The translations under genes and the position numbers were made by a program. From contig JACEFZ010002112.1 in the NCBI GenBank assembly GCA_014155875.1, positions 102,001-166,000 of the forward strand: a DNA stretch of 64,000 bases. Reading direction: 5' to 3'. The notes beneath the pieces were generated by a model. It was not told where the DNA came from. It did no database searches and saw only the letters and a program-made list of their open reading frames with translations. How positions within the stretch are numbered: the stretch's first letter is position 1; the number at the start of each line of letters is the position of its first letter. Source of the stretch: Cepaea nemoralis. Lineage: Eukaryota > Mollusca > Gastropoda > Stylommatophora > Helicidae. Positions 9,842 through 20,246 of the stretch are shown piece after piece.

Positions 9842-10527
9842 ATCTAAAGCTATACGAACTAATAATAAAAATCTGGAGCACAGAAGAATTACCCCATGAC
9901 TGGAAAGAGTCATTATTACTACCTATCTTTAAGAAAGGAGACAAGTTACAATGTGAAAATTATAGAGGAATATCACTACTGTCCACAAGCTATAAGATAC
10001 TATCTGCAGTATTACTAAATAGACTAAAACCATATTCAGAAGACATATTAGGTGACTACCAGGCGGGTTTTAGACAAAACAGATCAACAATAGATCAGAT
10101 ATTTATCTTACGACAAATAGCTGAGGAAAATTGGGAATATAAAAGAAATCTCCATAACATTTTTGTGGATTTTAAAAAGGCTTATGATAGTGTCCATAGG
10201 AATAGTCTATGAAATGCTATGCAGGAATTTGGAATACCAAGGAAGTTAATCAACTTGACCAGACTATGCATGGAAGATACTTATAATATAGTAACATATA
10301 AAGGCAGGAAATCAGACACTTTCCAAATAACATCTGGCTTGAAACAGGGTGATGCACTATCGCCGCTACTCTTCAATCTGGCTCTAGAGAAAATTGTAAG
10401 GAAGGTAAAGGAGGAATGTGATATTGGAGGATCATCCAAGCTGCTTGGTTATGCAGATGATATAGATATTATAGGGCAAAGTGAACAAAAGACATTGGAA
10501 ATATTTACTCACTTAAAGGAAAGAGCT
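9842..10527 (+). mobile_element. LINE-C, reverse transcriptase part, inserted in LINE-B
   Basis: LINE-C spans 9842-11848 with target duplication AATTGCTAC (9833-9841 and 11849-11857). This first part encodes the RT finger and palm: LPHDWKESLLLPIFKKGD, ENYRGISLLSTSYKILS, QAGFRQNRSTIDQIF, motif A FVDFKKAYDSVHR, a TGA at 10210, motif B SGLKQGDALSPLLFNLALE and motif C LLGYADDIDII. Motif order and spacing are normal for a LINE RT. The element is 5'-truncated within the RT. Coding stops abruptly at the LINE-D insertion. Confidence 0.88.
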
Positions 10528-11093
10528 AATGGTCGATGTTTGGGGCGGGAGAGCCTGGCATATGCTACCACAACATCTAGCTTGGGAATGGAAGTGGAGG
10601 CAGTCACTGCGGCTCTCCGCTGGATAGAGAATACGACACACACACACATCGTGGCGAGGGTGGGAACATGCAGACTTCGTGCGGAGTGGCTTGCTTCGCT
10701 TCGGAGGTCACGGGTGACAAGCATCACCTGGATCTTTTCTCCGGGGCATGCCGGTGTGCTGGAAAATGAACAGGCGGACAGATTGGCTGGCTCTGCAGAA
10801 CTTGGTGGAGTATTGATACATGACAAGACAGACGTGGTTGCAGCCTTGTGGGAGCACGTGCACACCTCGGAGGAGCAAATGGATTACCGTGGTCTGGCAA
10901 GAATGAGACAACGAGGAGTGACGAAGGGATCTGGCCGACGCTCAACGGTCAAAGGAAAGGCGAGACGGACTTATAATCAGATTGCTGCTGGTACTATTAG
11001 TGTTGGAACTCTTCGCTGGCTGCTGAGGATGGGGACGGAGCACTTATGGGAATGCCTCGAATGCTGTGATGTCGATTCCCAAATCAATCAATC
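10528..11093 (+). mobile_element. LINE-D fragment with RNase H domain, inserted in LINE-C
   Basis: Flanks AAGGAAAGAGCT (10516-10527) and AAGGAAAAAGCC (11094-11105) are a diverged 12-bp duplication. The insert encodes the C-terminal RNase H of a LINE: MEVEAVTAALRWIEN (second catalytic region), then TWIFSPGHAGVLENEQADRL (the H...N..AD end). The stretch that should carry the middle catalytic aspartate is replaced by HIVARVGTCRLRAEWL, which has no Asp. Downstream is RRTYNQIAAGTISVGTLRW, then an (AATC)n tail at 11080-11093. Its entry does not close the LINE-C frame, so one long frame (10219-11154) crosses two elements: a chimera and not a gene. Confidence 0.85.
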
Positions 11094-11848
11094 AAGGAAA
11101 AAGCCCAACAGATGGGGCTGGTTATCAACCAAGATAAGACCAAATATATGGTAATTTCAAGAGAAGGAATGGCTAAAAACTCTGGCCACATACAAATAGA
11201 TATTATGATCATTAAAAGAACGGAAACATACAAATACCTGGGTACAATCTTCAACTGCTCCAACAGTATAAGGGAAAAAATACAAACTAGAATCAACTCT
11301 GGAAATAAGATATACTATGCACTACAACATCTACTAAAATCAAATGCTCTATCTCGTAACACCAAAATCACAATATACAAAACACTGATCAGACCAGTTG
11401 TGCTGTATAGATCTGAAACCTGGTGTACAACGAAAGGAGACGAAGCCTTGTTATAAACCTTTGAGAAAAAAACTTTAAGACACATCTTTGGACCCATGAG
11501 GGATATACAAAGTGGAGAGTGGAAAAGAAGAAGTAACAAAAACACTTATGATCTGCCTAAGTCCCCGCTAATCACTGGTATCATGAAGGGTAATAGACTG
11601 CAATGGCTGGGGCATATAGAAAGAATGGAAGATAATAGGGAAACAAAACTCGCTTACACTCAGGAAATAAATGACCGTAGACCCCGAGGTAGACCAAAAA
11701 GACGGTGGAGAGATAATACATATACAGACTTACAAGCACTTGGAATCAACGACTGGCAAGAGAAGGTCCACCAGAGAGACGAATGGAGACGGATTGTATC
11801 TGCAGCAAAGAACCTCAATGGCTCGGAACGCTGAAGAAGAAGAAGAAT
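11094..11848 (+). mobile_element. LINE-C, C-terminal region and (GAA)n tail
   Basis: The LINE-C frame resumes with QMGLVINQDKTKYMVISRE, YKYLGTIFNCSNSIREKI, IYKTLIRPVVLYRSETW, a stop at 11453, and then in another phase LQWLGHIERMEDNRETKLAY, GRPKRRWRDN and a terminal NLNGSER. The element ends with GAAGAAGAAGAAGAAT at about 11833-11848, its 3' tail. The breaks are one stop and one frameshift. Confidence 0.88.
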
Positions 11849-12295
11849 AATTGCTACGAGAACAAGAGTGTTGAGGTGCTACATAGAGCCTGTACTTGTG
11901 TATGGATGTGAAACTTGGACAATGAGCAGTCAAGCTGAAAAACATCTGATGACTGCAGAAATATGATTTCTAAGGAAAATTCAAAGAATGCCATGGACAG
12001 ACAGAAAAACCAATGACCAAGTCCTACAAGAAACAAATGAAAACCGTAAACTTATTAGAGAAATTAGACGTAGACAGTCACAATTGTTTGGTCACGTTAT
12101 GAGAATAAATAAATTGGAGAACTTGGTGACAATTGGCAAGATGGAGGGGAAGAGAACAAGGAAAGGGCACAGAAGTAAATACCTGGATGGCTTGATCACG
12201 TGGTATGGTCGAGACGAGAATACAGAGCTGATCCCCGACTCTGGTGATCGGGTGAGATGGCAAAACATGACCGCCCACGCTTACCGGCATGGCAC

Positions 12296-12299
<4 letters not shown>
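11849..12299 (+). mobile_element. LINE-B (RTE-like), 3' end
   Basis: LINE-B continues after the LINE-C insertion: RVLRCYIEPVLVYGCETW, SSQAEKHLMTAEI, a stop, FLRKIQRMPWTDRKTNDQVL, LFGHVMRINKLENLVTIGKM, YLDGLITWYGRDENTELI and a terminal AHAYRHGT with TGA at 12297-12299. The LENLVTxGKxEGxR and YLDGLxTW blocks match RTE/BovB-type C-termini, as do the copies at 33.8, 36.2 and 32 kb. The stop overlaps the first ATGA of the tail repeat. Confidence 0.9.
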
Positions 12300-12483
<184 letters not shown>

Positions 12484-13037
12484 AAGTTGAAATACAGAAT
12501 ATAAACGAACAATGGGAAATGGTAAGGGACTCCAATCATCAAACAAGAAAAGAAATATTACCAGAGATAAATCAAAAAGCTAAGGGAAAAAAATGGATGA
12601 CTGAACAAATCATAAAGTTGATGGCCAAAAGAAAACATAGTAAAAATTATAAACAAGAATATAACGAGATAAATAAAGAAATAAGAAATAATTGTGTAAA
12701 GGCAAAAGAAAGTTGGTTAAACGAGCAGTGCAAGAAAATTGAATTAAATTATATTAAAGATACAAATAATATGCACAGACAAATCTGTGAGTTCGCGGGA
12801 AGACAAATAAGATTAAATACAGGATGTTTAAAAAAAAAAAAAAAAAATTAAATTTGAATTTAAGAAACAAAACCAAGAAAAATATTATTTCAGGATTCTG
12901 CTATAATGAAGAGAAGGAATGAGTATATAAGAGAATTGTATGATGGAGAAACAGCAGAATTAACACAAGCAAGTAACTTAGAAGGACCACCTATTCTAAA
13001 AGAAGAAATCTCTGACGCTACCGAACATATTATTGGC
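12484..13037 (+). mobile_element. LINE fragment: linker before the reverse transcriptase
   Basis: A frame at 12483-12851 gives KWMTEQIIKLMAKRKHSKN, EINKEIRNNCVKAKESWLNE and MHRQICEFAGRQ, then after a frame break NEYIRELYDGETAEL and LEGPPILKEEISDATEHI. This is the basic connector between endonuclease and RT that other LINEs in the window also show. It is cut at about 13037 by the next element on the opposite strand. An A13 run at 12829-12847 marks the frameshift. Confidence 0.72.
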
Positions 13038-13685
13038 ACCTTGCCGTCTTAACAGACGATAGCTTGTTCACATTGTGCTTCAAAAAAGGCATAATAACTA
13101 CAACCCATGGCGGTAGCGAATGTGACATCTTCTTCTTTGCGTTCATCGGGAGTGTATTTTCAGATGTGATTGCGGTGTGTCTAAGTTTTTCGCCCTTGGG
13201 CCGAAACCCGTAGGCCAACACATTCGGCTTTAGCGTGCCTTTTTGACCAGGTAGCATTCCTGGGAGACTCTCACTTTTGCGGAACCATCCACAACTCAGC
13301 TGGCCAAGTTGGAACGGTCGAAGACAACGGTCATCCCTCAAAGGAAGGCAGGGACAGTCCATAGCATTTCCCGGCATCCAAGGTGGCTTCCATAGTTGCA
13401 GAGCTGACACATAGCGCCCTGGTGCTAGGCTCACCGAGGGAATAGTCACGTCCTGCTCATGGCTGCTTTAAATCCTCACTTCAATATACTGGGCATTTCG
13501 TTCGCCAAGGGCCGTTCCCGCACAAACCAAAAGGGTCTGCAGACGGTGTCCACTCAGCGAGCTATAGGTTCGGACATGTGCTTGTCTTGGTGCCCATCAG
13601 ATCCTGGCCCATCTCCCAGACATAGTCGTCCCGACTCCAGTGGCGGTTATATGGTTCTAAGGAGAATGGCAACCCATGTACGAGA
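13030..13685 (-). mobile_element. Minus-strand retroelement sharing its 3' end with LINE-F
   Basis: On the minus strand the last 110 or so bases (13140 down to 13030) match the end of LINE-F at 24085-24190. Shared landmarks are ACCGCCAT, AGTTATTATGCC, AAGCACAA, CTATCGTCTGT and AAGACGGCAAGGTGCCA. The upstream 500 or so bases are moderately GC-rich, do not match the LINE-F coding region and hold only one open stretch (13449-13030) without recognised domains. It could be a non-autonomous element mobilised by LINE-F, or a related LINE with an internal deletion. Confidence 0.55.
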
Positions 13686-13690
13686 CTATG

Positions 13691-14111
13691 AGGGGTGTAA
13701 AATTTAAAGAGGTACTGCCCGATGTGGAAAAATGGACCGGTGATAGACGGCGGTTAGTGGTCTTAGATGACCTAATGTCTAATACAAATGATAGGGTAAC
13801 GAAACTATTCACTAAGGGTAGTCATTTATGTAATCAGAGTGTCGTGTAAATAGTCCAGAACCTCTTTGGTAAGAACAAAGAATAAAGAACAATCAGTCTG
13901 AATTCTCATTACTTAGTGTTTCAGAATCCTCGAGACGGGGGCACAGATTACCAATCTGGCCAAACAGATGTACCCAGGCCGCGCGTCATATGTCTAAGAT
14001 AGTTTTCAAGATGCGACATCAACTCCACACGGGTATTTGTTATTCGACTTTCGACGGGAAGCACCGGACCAGCTCTGCTTACGCAGTCGTATATTTCCTG
14101 ACCAACATTAA
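13691..14111 (+). pseudogene. Packaging ATPase relic of a Polinton/adintovirus-type element
   Basis: The broken plus-strand frame contains RRLVVLDDLM (a Walker B-like hhhhDD), then LFTKGSH and SVV, IVQNLFGKNKE, RTISLNSHYLVFQNPRD, and after a frameshift near 13945 YPGRAS and FQDATSTPHGYLLFDF. This order is that of the FtsK/HerA-type genome-packaging ATPase found in Polintons and adintoviruses, which drives DNA into capsids. The N-terminal part with the Walker A loop is missing. Breaks seen are stops at about 13847 and 13892 and at least one frameshift. It faces the polymerase relic at 14240-15960, tail to tail. Confidence 0.78.
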
Positions 14112-14239
14112 GGTGTCCCCAAGTAATAGGTCCAATCGAGTGAAACGTCACGGGACCATGTTGCGTTTCTGGGTGAGACGAAGCCAGCTGCCGTAAAGTC
14201 GTAATTAAAATTTCCTCCTCGGATCTCATCCAATCAATA

Positions 14240-15960
14240 TGTGAATGCTGTTACAATGTCTTAAAATGGAATGTTCCCCTGACACCGAGTCAGAAGTGCC
14301 GGCTGCAGCGGCACAAAAACAGTCTGAGAGCGTTTACAGTGTACCACTTTCTTCTCTGTCGTGCAAATTTGTTTATCTTGTGTTCTCTAAACTCATTGTC
14401 TGCTTTTCTAATCGTCGGGAAATCTGTGGGAATTTCTTGCATAGTAGTCCACAGGTAAAGGGCATTAGCTACATGGCCTTTTACACTCTGAACTGATTTA
14501 TTCCCTCTGCCTCTAATGTTTTTTTTTAAATGTCTGTTTCATGATGTCTATGAAAGATTATTGAGGGGCCCCCCTACAATCTTCTTTCTAATAGTGTTAT
14601 GTAACACTTTCTGTCGACTACCACATAAGGAAAAGGAGACGTCTTTGGTGGGTCCTAAACAGATATTTTATAGTGACTCCGGGGAAAGAAATGGCATCCT
14701 TAAACATGTCTACCTCTAGCTCACCGTAAAACGTAACCTGTTTCTGCAGGGCACTAAGCTAAGAAAAGGACATAATCCTTGTTATTGTACAAGATTAGAA
14801 AATCTTTTAATTTTAATGTCTTCATCATTTCTTGCCCCAGACCTTCTGACACACCTGATACTCTGCGTCTGTAATGTTACTATTTTTAAGGTTCAATAAA
14901 AAAAAATGCTGCTTGTGGGGTAACTGTATTTCCTTTAATTTATCTAAATGTGTGAAGTATTCATAGCAGAATTTACTTTTTGTTTCGGGGAATTTGTATG
15001 TGGCTAAATATTACGCATAACTGAACCCTGGCGCTGCATAGTTGATAATATTTAGGAATTTTAGCTGATCTGTGGCGATACACATAAAGTTATTGTTTCT
15101 TTTCACTACAAATTTTAAAGAGGCTTTTTACACAGTATGAAATTAAATATGGTTTAATTATATTAAGATCGTATTTCCCTAAATTGAATCCTATCACCGG
15201 TAAACATTTTAGATAGTCATCTAACTATCAATTATTTTGTTTTCCTGTCGTACCTCAAATATTTTATATACCCGTTCAAAAACCATCCGTAGTTCTGAAT
15301 ACACTTTCTCAGCGACTTGAGTCAGATACACAAGCATTCTGTAAACTAAATCCCGAGGGTCACCTGATGATATTAAACTTACAGGCGAGTCCATCCCGGA
15401 AACATTGGAAGCTACTGAACTGGTATGTGTTTAGCTAAGAATTTCGTCGATTGGGTTTCCCTGTGCAGATTATTACTATCAAAGTAATATTCGTAGTCGA
15501 ATTTGGCTCTGCACGGGTTTACATAACGTGGGTTTAATGGGAGACCCTGCTCTGACAGTATTTCACATATGTTGTGTATTGTAGCCCCTCCTTTAAAACA
15601 CTCTTTTGTCCTACCCCCATTACAGTTGTTACAGTGTCTTTCTAGCTTCCACAACCCATACCATAACTTACCATACTTATCACAGGCAAAGGCACGAGCT
15701 ACCCTATCGATATCCTTAATATACATGAAATGCTCTTTAAACAATAATAGTATTAATGTTGCCTCATATTTCCCACTACCTCTAAGTTTGGGAACCAGAG
15801 TCTGAGTCTCATTGAACTCAAAAATATTGATATTAATGCCAAAACACTGTTCTAAAATATGTAAAAAATGTAATTCTCCAGCTTTTAAAATGGCTGCTTC
15901 CTCGTCTACTAACTGTTCGAGAATATTCGTGTTTTGTTTATAATGTTTAGAACCGTGTGT
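14240..15960 (-). pseudogene. Protein-primed family B DNA polymerase relic
   Basis: The minus-strand frame is open from about 15960 to 15412 without an ATG. It shows HFMYIKDIDRVARAFAC, a Cys/His cluster (CDKYGKLW...HCNNC), then AKFDYEYYF, matching the ExoI motif (FDxE) of viral and Polinton PolB. Downstream in shifting phases lie the ExoII-like LPVIGFNLGKYDLNI near 15175 and blocks near 14680 (VDMFKDAISFPG), 14560 (VGGPSIIFHR) and 14470 (ANALYLW). Many stops and frameshifts are present, and the palm active site (YxDTD) is absent. The enzyme would replicate the element's own DNA. Integrase and capsid genes are not seen. Confidence 0.85.
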
Positions 15961-16799
15961 CTGTTTTGAGGCTACCTTTTGCGTGATGCTGCTGCTGATG
16001 ATGATTTTGTGTCCATGGGTGTTGCGTGGTATGTCCGTATGTGTCTTTGTTTACTATCTTTTCGACTGATTTTGTCGCATATATGACATTTGTCAATTTC
16101 ACCAACCGTGCGATGAACTTACGATTATGCCAAGCAAAATGTTCGTGAACATTTCCGTGAAAATTTTCTGACATATGGTACACAGATGGCTTTCTTACTG
16201 CTTAGGAGTAAGGATGCTTCTGGTTAATAATAAGGTAAAAGTTGCTAGTACTAGTTTGACAATAGTAGGTTGTTACCAGGTTTCTATTTAAGGATACAGG
16301 TTCTTTGTCTTTCAACACGTTGACAACGTACATCTGTGAAAACAGTAAACCAAGATGATTTTAGTGACCATCAATATTTGTTACTTTTCATATTAATGAG
16401 CAACTGAATTAAAACGTATGTGTATGTCTGTAATATACTGTGTGATGAGTTGCCACTAGGTAGCCAGTGACATATATAAAATTAATATTTATTGTCAGTA
16501 TGCAGTGTAAACATATGTGATCTAACTTGATCATCGTCACATTTAATATAGTTTGACATATGGACTAGAAATTATAGCTGATGATAAAGAACTCAAAGGG
16601 TTGGATCAAGTTGTGTTAAAACTGACTATGGAAGTCCATAGGATATGGCTGCCCGAAATAACCGGCCTAGAGTAAATAGACCCAACTTGAGTACAGAATG
16701 ACAACATCAGTGCCCATAAGGAAAAGAGAGAGCGGTTGATTTGTTGTCTTCATATCACTAATTCAGAAACGATTGAACTGTTGTTATATCTATCAGTTA
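15961..16799. other. Non-coding AT-rich DNA
   Basis: The first 230 bases may still belong to the polymerase-bearing element (a hydrophilic minus-strand frame at 16183-15947 lacks recognisable motifs). The remainder shows nothing I can name. Confidence 0.4.
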
Positions 16800-16940
16800 C
16801 CAGTACTCACGCTCACACACATACGTATTTACATATACACATATACAAACATATACACACATACACACAAACATATATATTCATACATTTACACATACAC
16901 AAACCTATGTCCCACACGTACATACATACATACATGAGCG
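16800..16940. repeat. Imperfect (CA)/(ACATA) microsatellite
   Basis: Short CA, ACATA and CATA units alternate, ending in (CATA)4 near 16920-16935. Confidence 0.8.
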
Positions 16941-17483
16941 TTCTACCAACTTTATGGTGGTGATCCTTTGTTAGGTTAGAAACAAGACAATGCTAGTTAT
17001 TGACACGATCGGCTCGTTGTTTGTAACCCTTTGTTAGATACAAAGGCGTTGTGTGGAAATAAGACACTAAACATAACTATCCAACTTCACATATGCACAC
17101 AGGTATAGGCACATAAACATATATATGACACAATGTCGCTTTTTGTTGTAAAGTCTTCAAGACAGGTTCTATAAGACTGGTCCAATATAGTTGAAACGAC
17201 CCACTTTAGTTCAACCATGTGCTCATATTCTTGTATATTATGTGGTATGTCTTTCTTTTTTCTTAGAGATAACTATTAATTCTAACCCAATTGTTCACTG
17301 TCTGCAACAATAGTATCCACTAAAGATTACCAATCAGACTCACTGCATCATTAACAAAATAAGCACAAGGTCATGAATAAGACGTGATAACGCTAGACAT
17401 TGTATTAACCATACTATGTTATATACATTAAATACAATTCATAAAACACGTGAAAACGATAAGTTAAAAAATAAGCATGCAAC
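16941..17483. other. Non-coding spacer between two CA-type repeats
   Basis: No frame or shared repeat is evident apart from CGTTCTACCAAC (16939-16950), which resembles GCGTTTTACCAAC after the next repeat (17941-17953). The two CA-rich blocks may therefore be copies of one larger repeat. Confidence 0.4.
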
Positions 17484-17936
17484 CTCTCACACACACACAT
17501 ACATACATGCAGACATATACGGACATAACCGCACACTTGCATTAGACATATTCGTACACGACTGCACACACACTCACACACAGACATATATACACACAGA
17601 CATATATACATACACACATACATATACTACCCAACCACACAGACAGACATACGGATGCAGACATACATACAAACATAAAGACATACATGCATACATACAT
17701 GCATATATATATATATATATATATATACAAACACGCATGCAGACATATACGAACACAACCACACACACAGACAGAGACACATATGCAGAATACGCAGACA
17801 TTATACAGACATTCATACATGCAGACATATACGCACACAGCTTTACACACACATACACACATACAGACGCACACACAGACACACATACGCCTGTACATAC
17901 ACCCATACTGTTATACAGACACATATACTCACACAC
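17484..17936. repeat. Compound (CA)n/(CATA)n/(AT)n minisatellite
   Basis: Over 450 bases of ACATACACACA-type units include TGCAGACATATAC repeated at spacings of about 70-240 bases (17507, 17740, 17820) and an (AT)13 run at 17702-17726. Long Thr/His- or Val/Cys-rich frames here are artefacts. Confidence 0.9.
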
Positions 17937-18865
17937 GGGTAGCGTTTTACCAACATTATACTTACCAACGGTTGTTGTGGTCCAGGTCTGGTTTCCTCCA
18001 TGGTATCATGTTCTGCAGGCTGCCAGAATAAGATTTGTCCCATGACTATTAAACGGTTGATATAATCCGATGTGGCCAGACCACTTGACACCGCTTATTC
18101 ATCCGCACACAATGTATTAATCCTCGCACAACTGTCTTTGCAATAATGTCCATAAGCTATTGTTCGCATTTATGCGGAAAATGAGGCCAGTATTATTGAA
18201 CTTTAACAGATGCCCTCCAGCTTGTAATTACGGCTATTGTTATCAGTTGCTCGGACTATTTGACATAGAGGAGATATCATCTCTGAATGAAAAGCCTTGT
18301 AACGCGCCAAAATATTTTACCGTGCTACGGATTGTGTTATAAAACAAAAAGTCCCTGACATGAAGCAGCTGTGTACGGATTTATGGGTTGTAATAATAAG
18401 CGCCGCTCGAATGTACTTATGCAGAGGATATCATCTTGATAACCACACAATTTCACTGTTGAGTTTGCTGAGTGTTGTAGCAGATGTTATGATAACCATC
18501 ACATTAGATGCTAATGATATGTGGCAGCTGCAGACATCAACTCAAACGGGGAGCTAATGAATGCTTTTACCACGGGAGACAGCTTGTGAAACAGTTAGGA
18601 CAACTGGAGGTATGAACAATTCAGAGTAATGTGAGGTCAGGCTACATGTGCTTTTTTAACTATAACGACTATCTGATTAATATCACCACCTGTCACGCAT
18701 AATTAACATTGAATTTAACAACCCAAATATACAAATAGGAGGTGTCGTTGAAGTCACTATAATCTCACACTACCACACACACTAATAACCGCCAAACGCT
18801 GCCACCACGAAGTGGTGGCTACCACTCCCACCACGTGGCCCACCTCATTTCGTCCTGGGTAGCCC
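17937..18865. other. Non-coding, nothing recognised
   Basis: Contains short frames without known motifs. A small GC-rich palindrome-like stretch (CCACCACGAAGTGGTGG, 18803-18819) lies near the right end, next to the RTE fragment. Confidence 0.4.
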
Positions 18866-19398
18866 TCCTTCATTACTACTCGTGCCTTCTACAAACCCAC
18901 ATTGTTCTTAGCCTATTTCCGGTAGTATTTTCTTCCTAACTCTGCATGATAATTCTTAGGAAAATCTTCGTTATGTGGCTCATTATACTAATTTTTCAAT
19001 CTTGATCACATTCCAAGGCTCAAGATATCTTTGTTGCTGCAGCAAACCTGATTGAATTCTTCAACATTTCCCATTGATCATCCACATCTTAAAGTAGGAT
19101 CTCTAGATCAGACAGTATATCAAATCTGTTCTTCACTTCTTTGTTAAAATTGTCTTGTATTACCTTGTTAGTTTTCAATTTACACATATCATATTTAGTG
19201 TTTCCTGGTGAATAATTAACTTTTATAAACCTTACCCTCAGTGTTCCTGTAATCAATCTGTGATCACTGTAAGAGTCAGCATTGGGAACTGTTTTTGCGA
19301 TTGTTAATGAATTTCGAAACCTTCTGCTAATCAGGATGTAATCATTCTGGTTTCTAATTCTGCTATCAGGATTCCCCCATGTCCATAATCTTCTAGGA
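18866..19398 (-). mobile_element. LINE-E (RTE-like), downstream part left of the hAT insertion
   Basis: On the minus strand, from 19398 leftwards: LWTWGNPDSRIRNQNDYI (end of the endonuclease), ADSYSDHRLITGTLRV (the catalytic SDH block), the linker, and then a jump at about 19035-19010 to RT sequence equivalent to 37.35-37.45 kb. An internal deletion of several hundred bases is therefore present. The frame continues on the far side of the hAT element at 27489. Confidence 0.8.
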
Positions 19399-20246
19399 CA
19401 AGGGTCACCAAACTCCGACCCGGGGGCCGGAGACGCCTCGTGACGTCATTTAATCCAGCCCGCCTATGGTACTCGAACTTGTTTGATATAACGTATGTAT
19501 CATGAGACGTGATACAATTTAAATGTAAATATTATGTTTAGAATAATAGGAGATCTTCACACGTGCGGAGACCTCCTTGCTACTATGTGTCTTAAATTTA
19601 TTATTTTCTATTATAAATTATTGTATCTAGATTTTCTTGTTTAGTGTAATGTTTGCTTGTCTCGCACTATCCCAAGTCCCCCTCCGACTCGTGTAGCGCC
19701 GCCTACGCTGTGACGTTACCATAGTTTCCATGGTAAAACATACACGCACGCATCATTCCCATCCACAGATGCGTCCGCTGCCAACACAGGTCCGATGCTC
19801 CAGAAATATTTAGTTCTTTTTGCCAGCAATCCATTTTATAGGTATGTAATAAGGAATTCTTTGTTTGACAGTGATAAGTAATTGAACTACAATTGTGAAT
19901 AGAGACAATAAAGTAGCAAACAGCATACACATGCCATAGAAGCCTCGTGTTATTACGAAAATATTATCCTCGGCTCAAAAGAATTTCCAGGTCACAGTGT
20001 TAATCTAGCTGATCTCTAGGCCAGTGTTCTTCAACCATTCTGCTGGAGCAGCTCCTTACGCAAATGTTTACGTTGCTCAAGGAACTTTGTCCAATGATCC
20101 ACGTGTCTGTCCAACTTTATGTATTAAACCAGATGGACAGAAATGTTGCATTTAGGTATTCTCGGTCTGTTCGGCCGACCCCTGGCTGCTACTCGCGAAA
20201 CCCCGGTTGAACAAGTCTGCTTTATGCTGTCTATTTAGGCCGACCT

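Noticed and set aside
10219..11154. A 311-codon RT-RNase H fusion protein
   Set aside because: The frame crosses two insertion junctions; it is LINE-C with LINE-D inserted, flanked by a diverged target duplication.
13948..14229. Minus-strand 93-codon frame
   Set aside because: Antisense to the conserved packaging ATPase relic, whose plus-strand motifs explain the sequence.
17416..18045. Thr/His-rich 209-codon frame
   Set aside because: Produced by CA/CATA repeats; no splice or start context and no motif.
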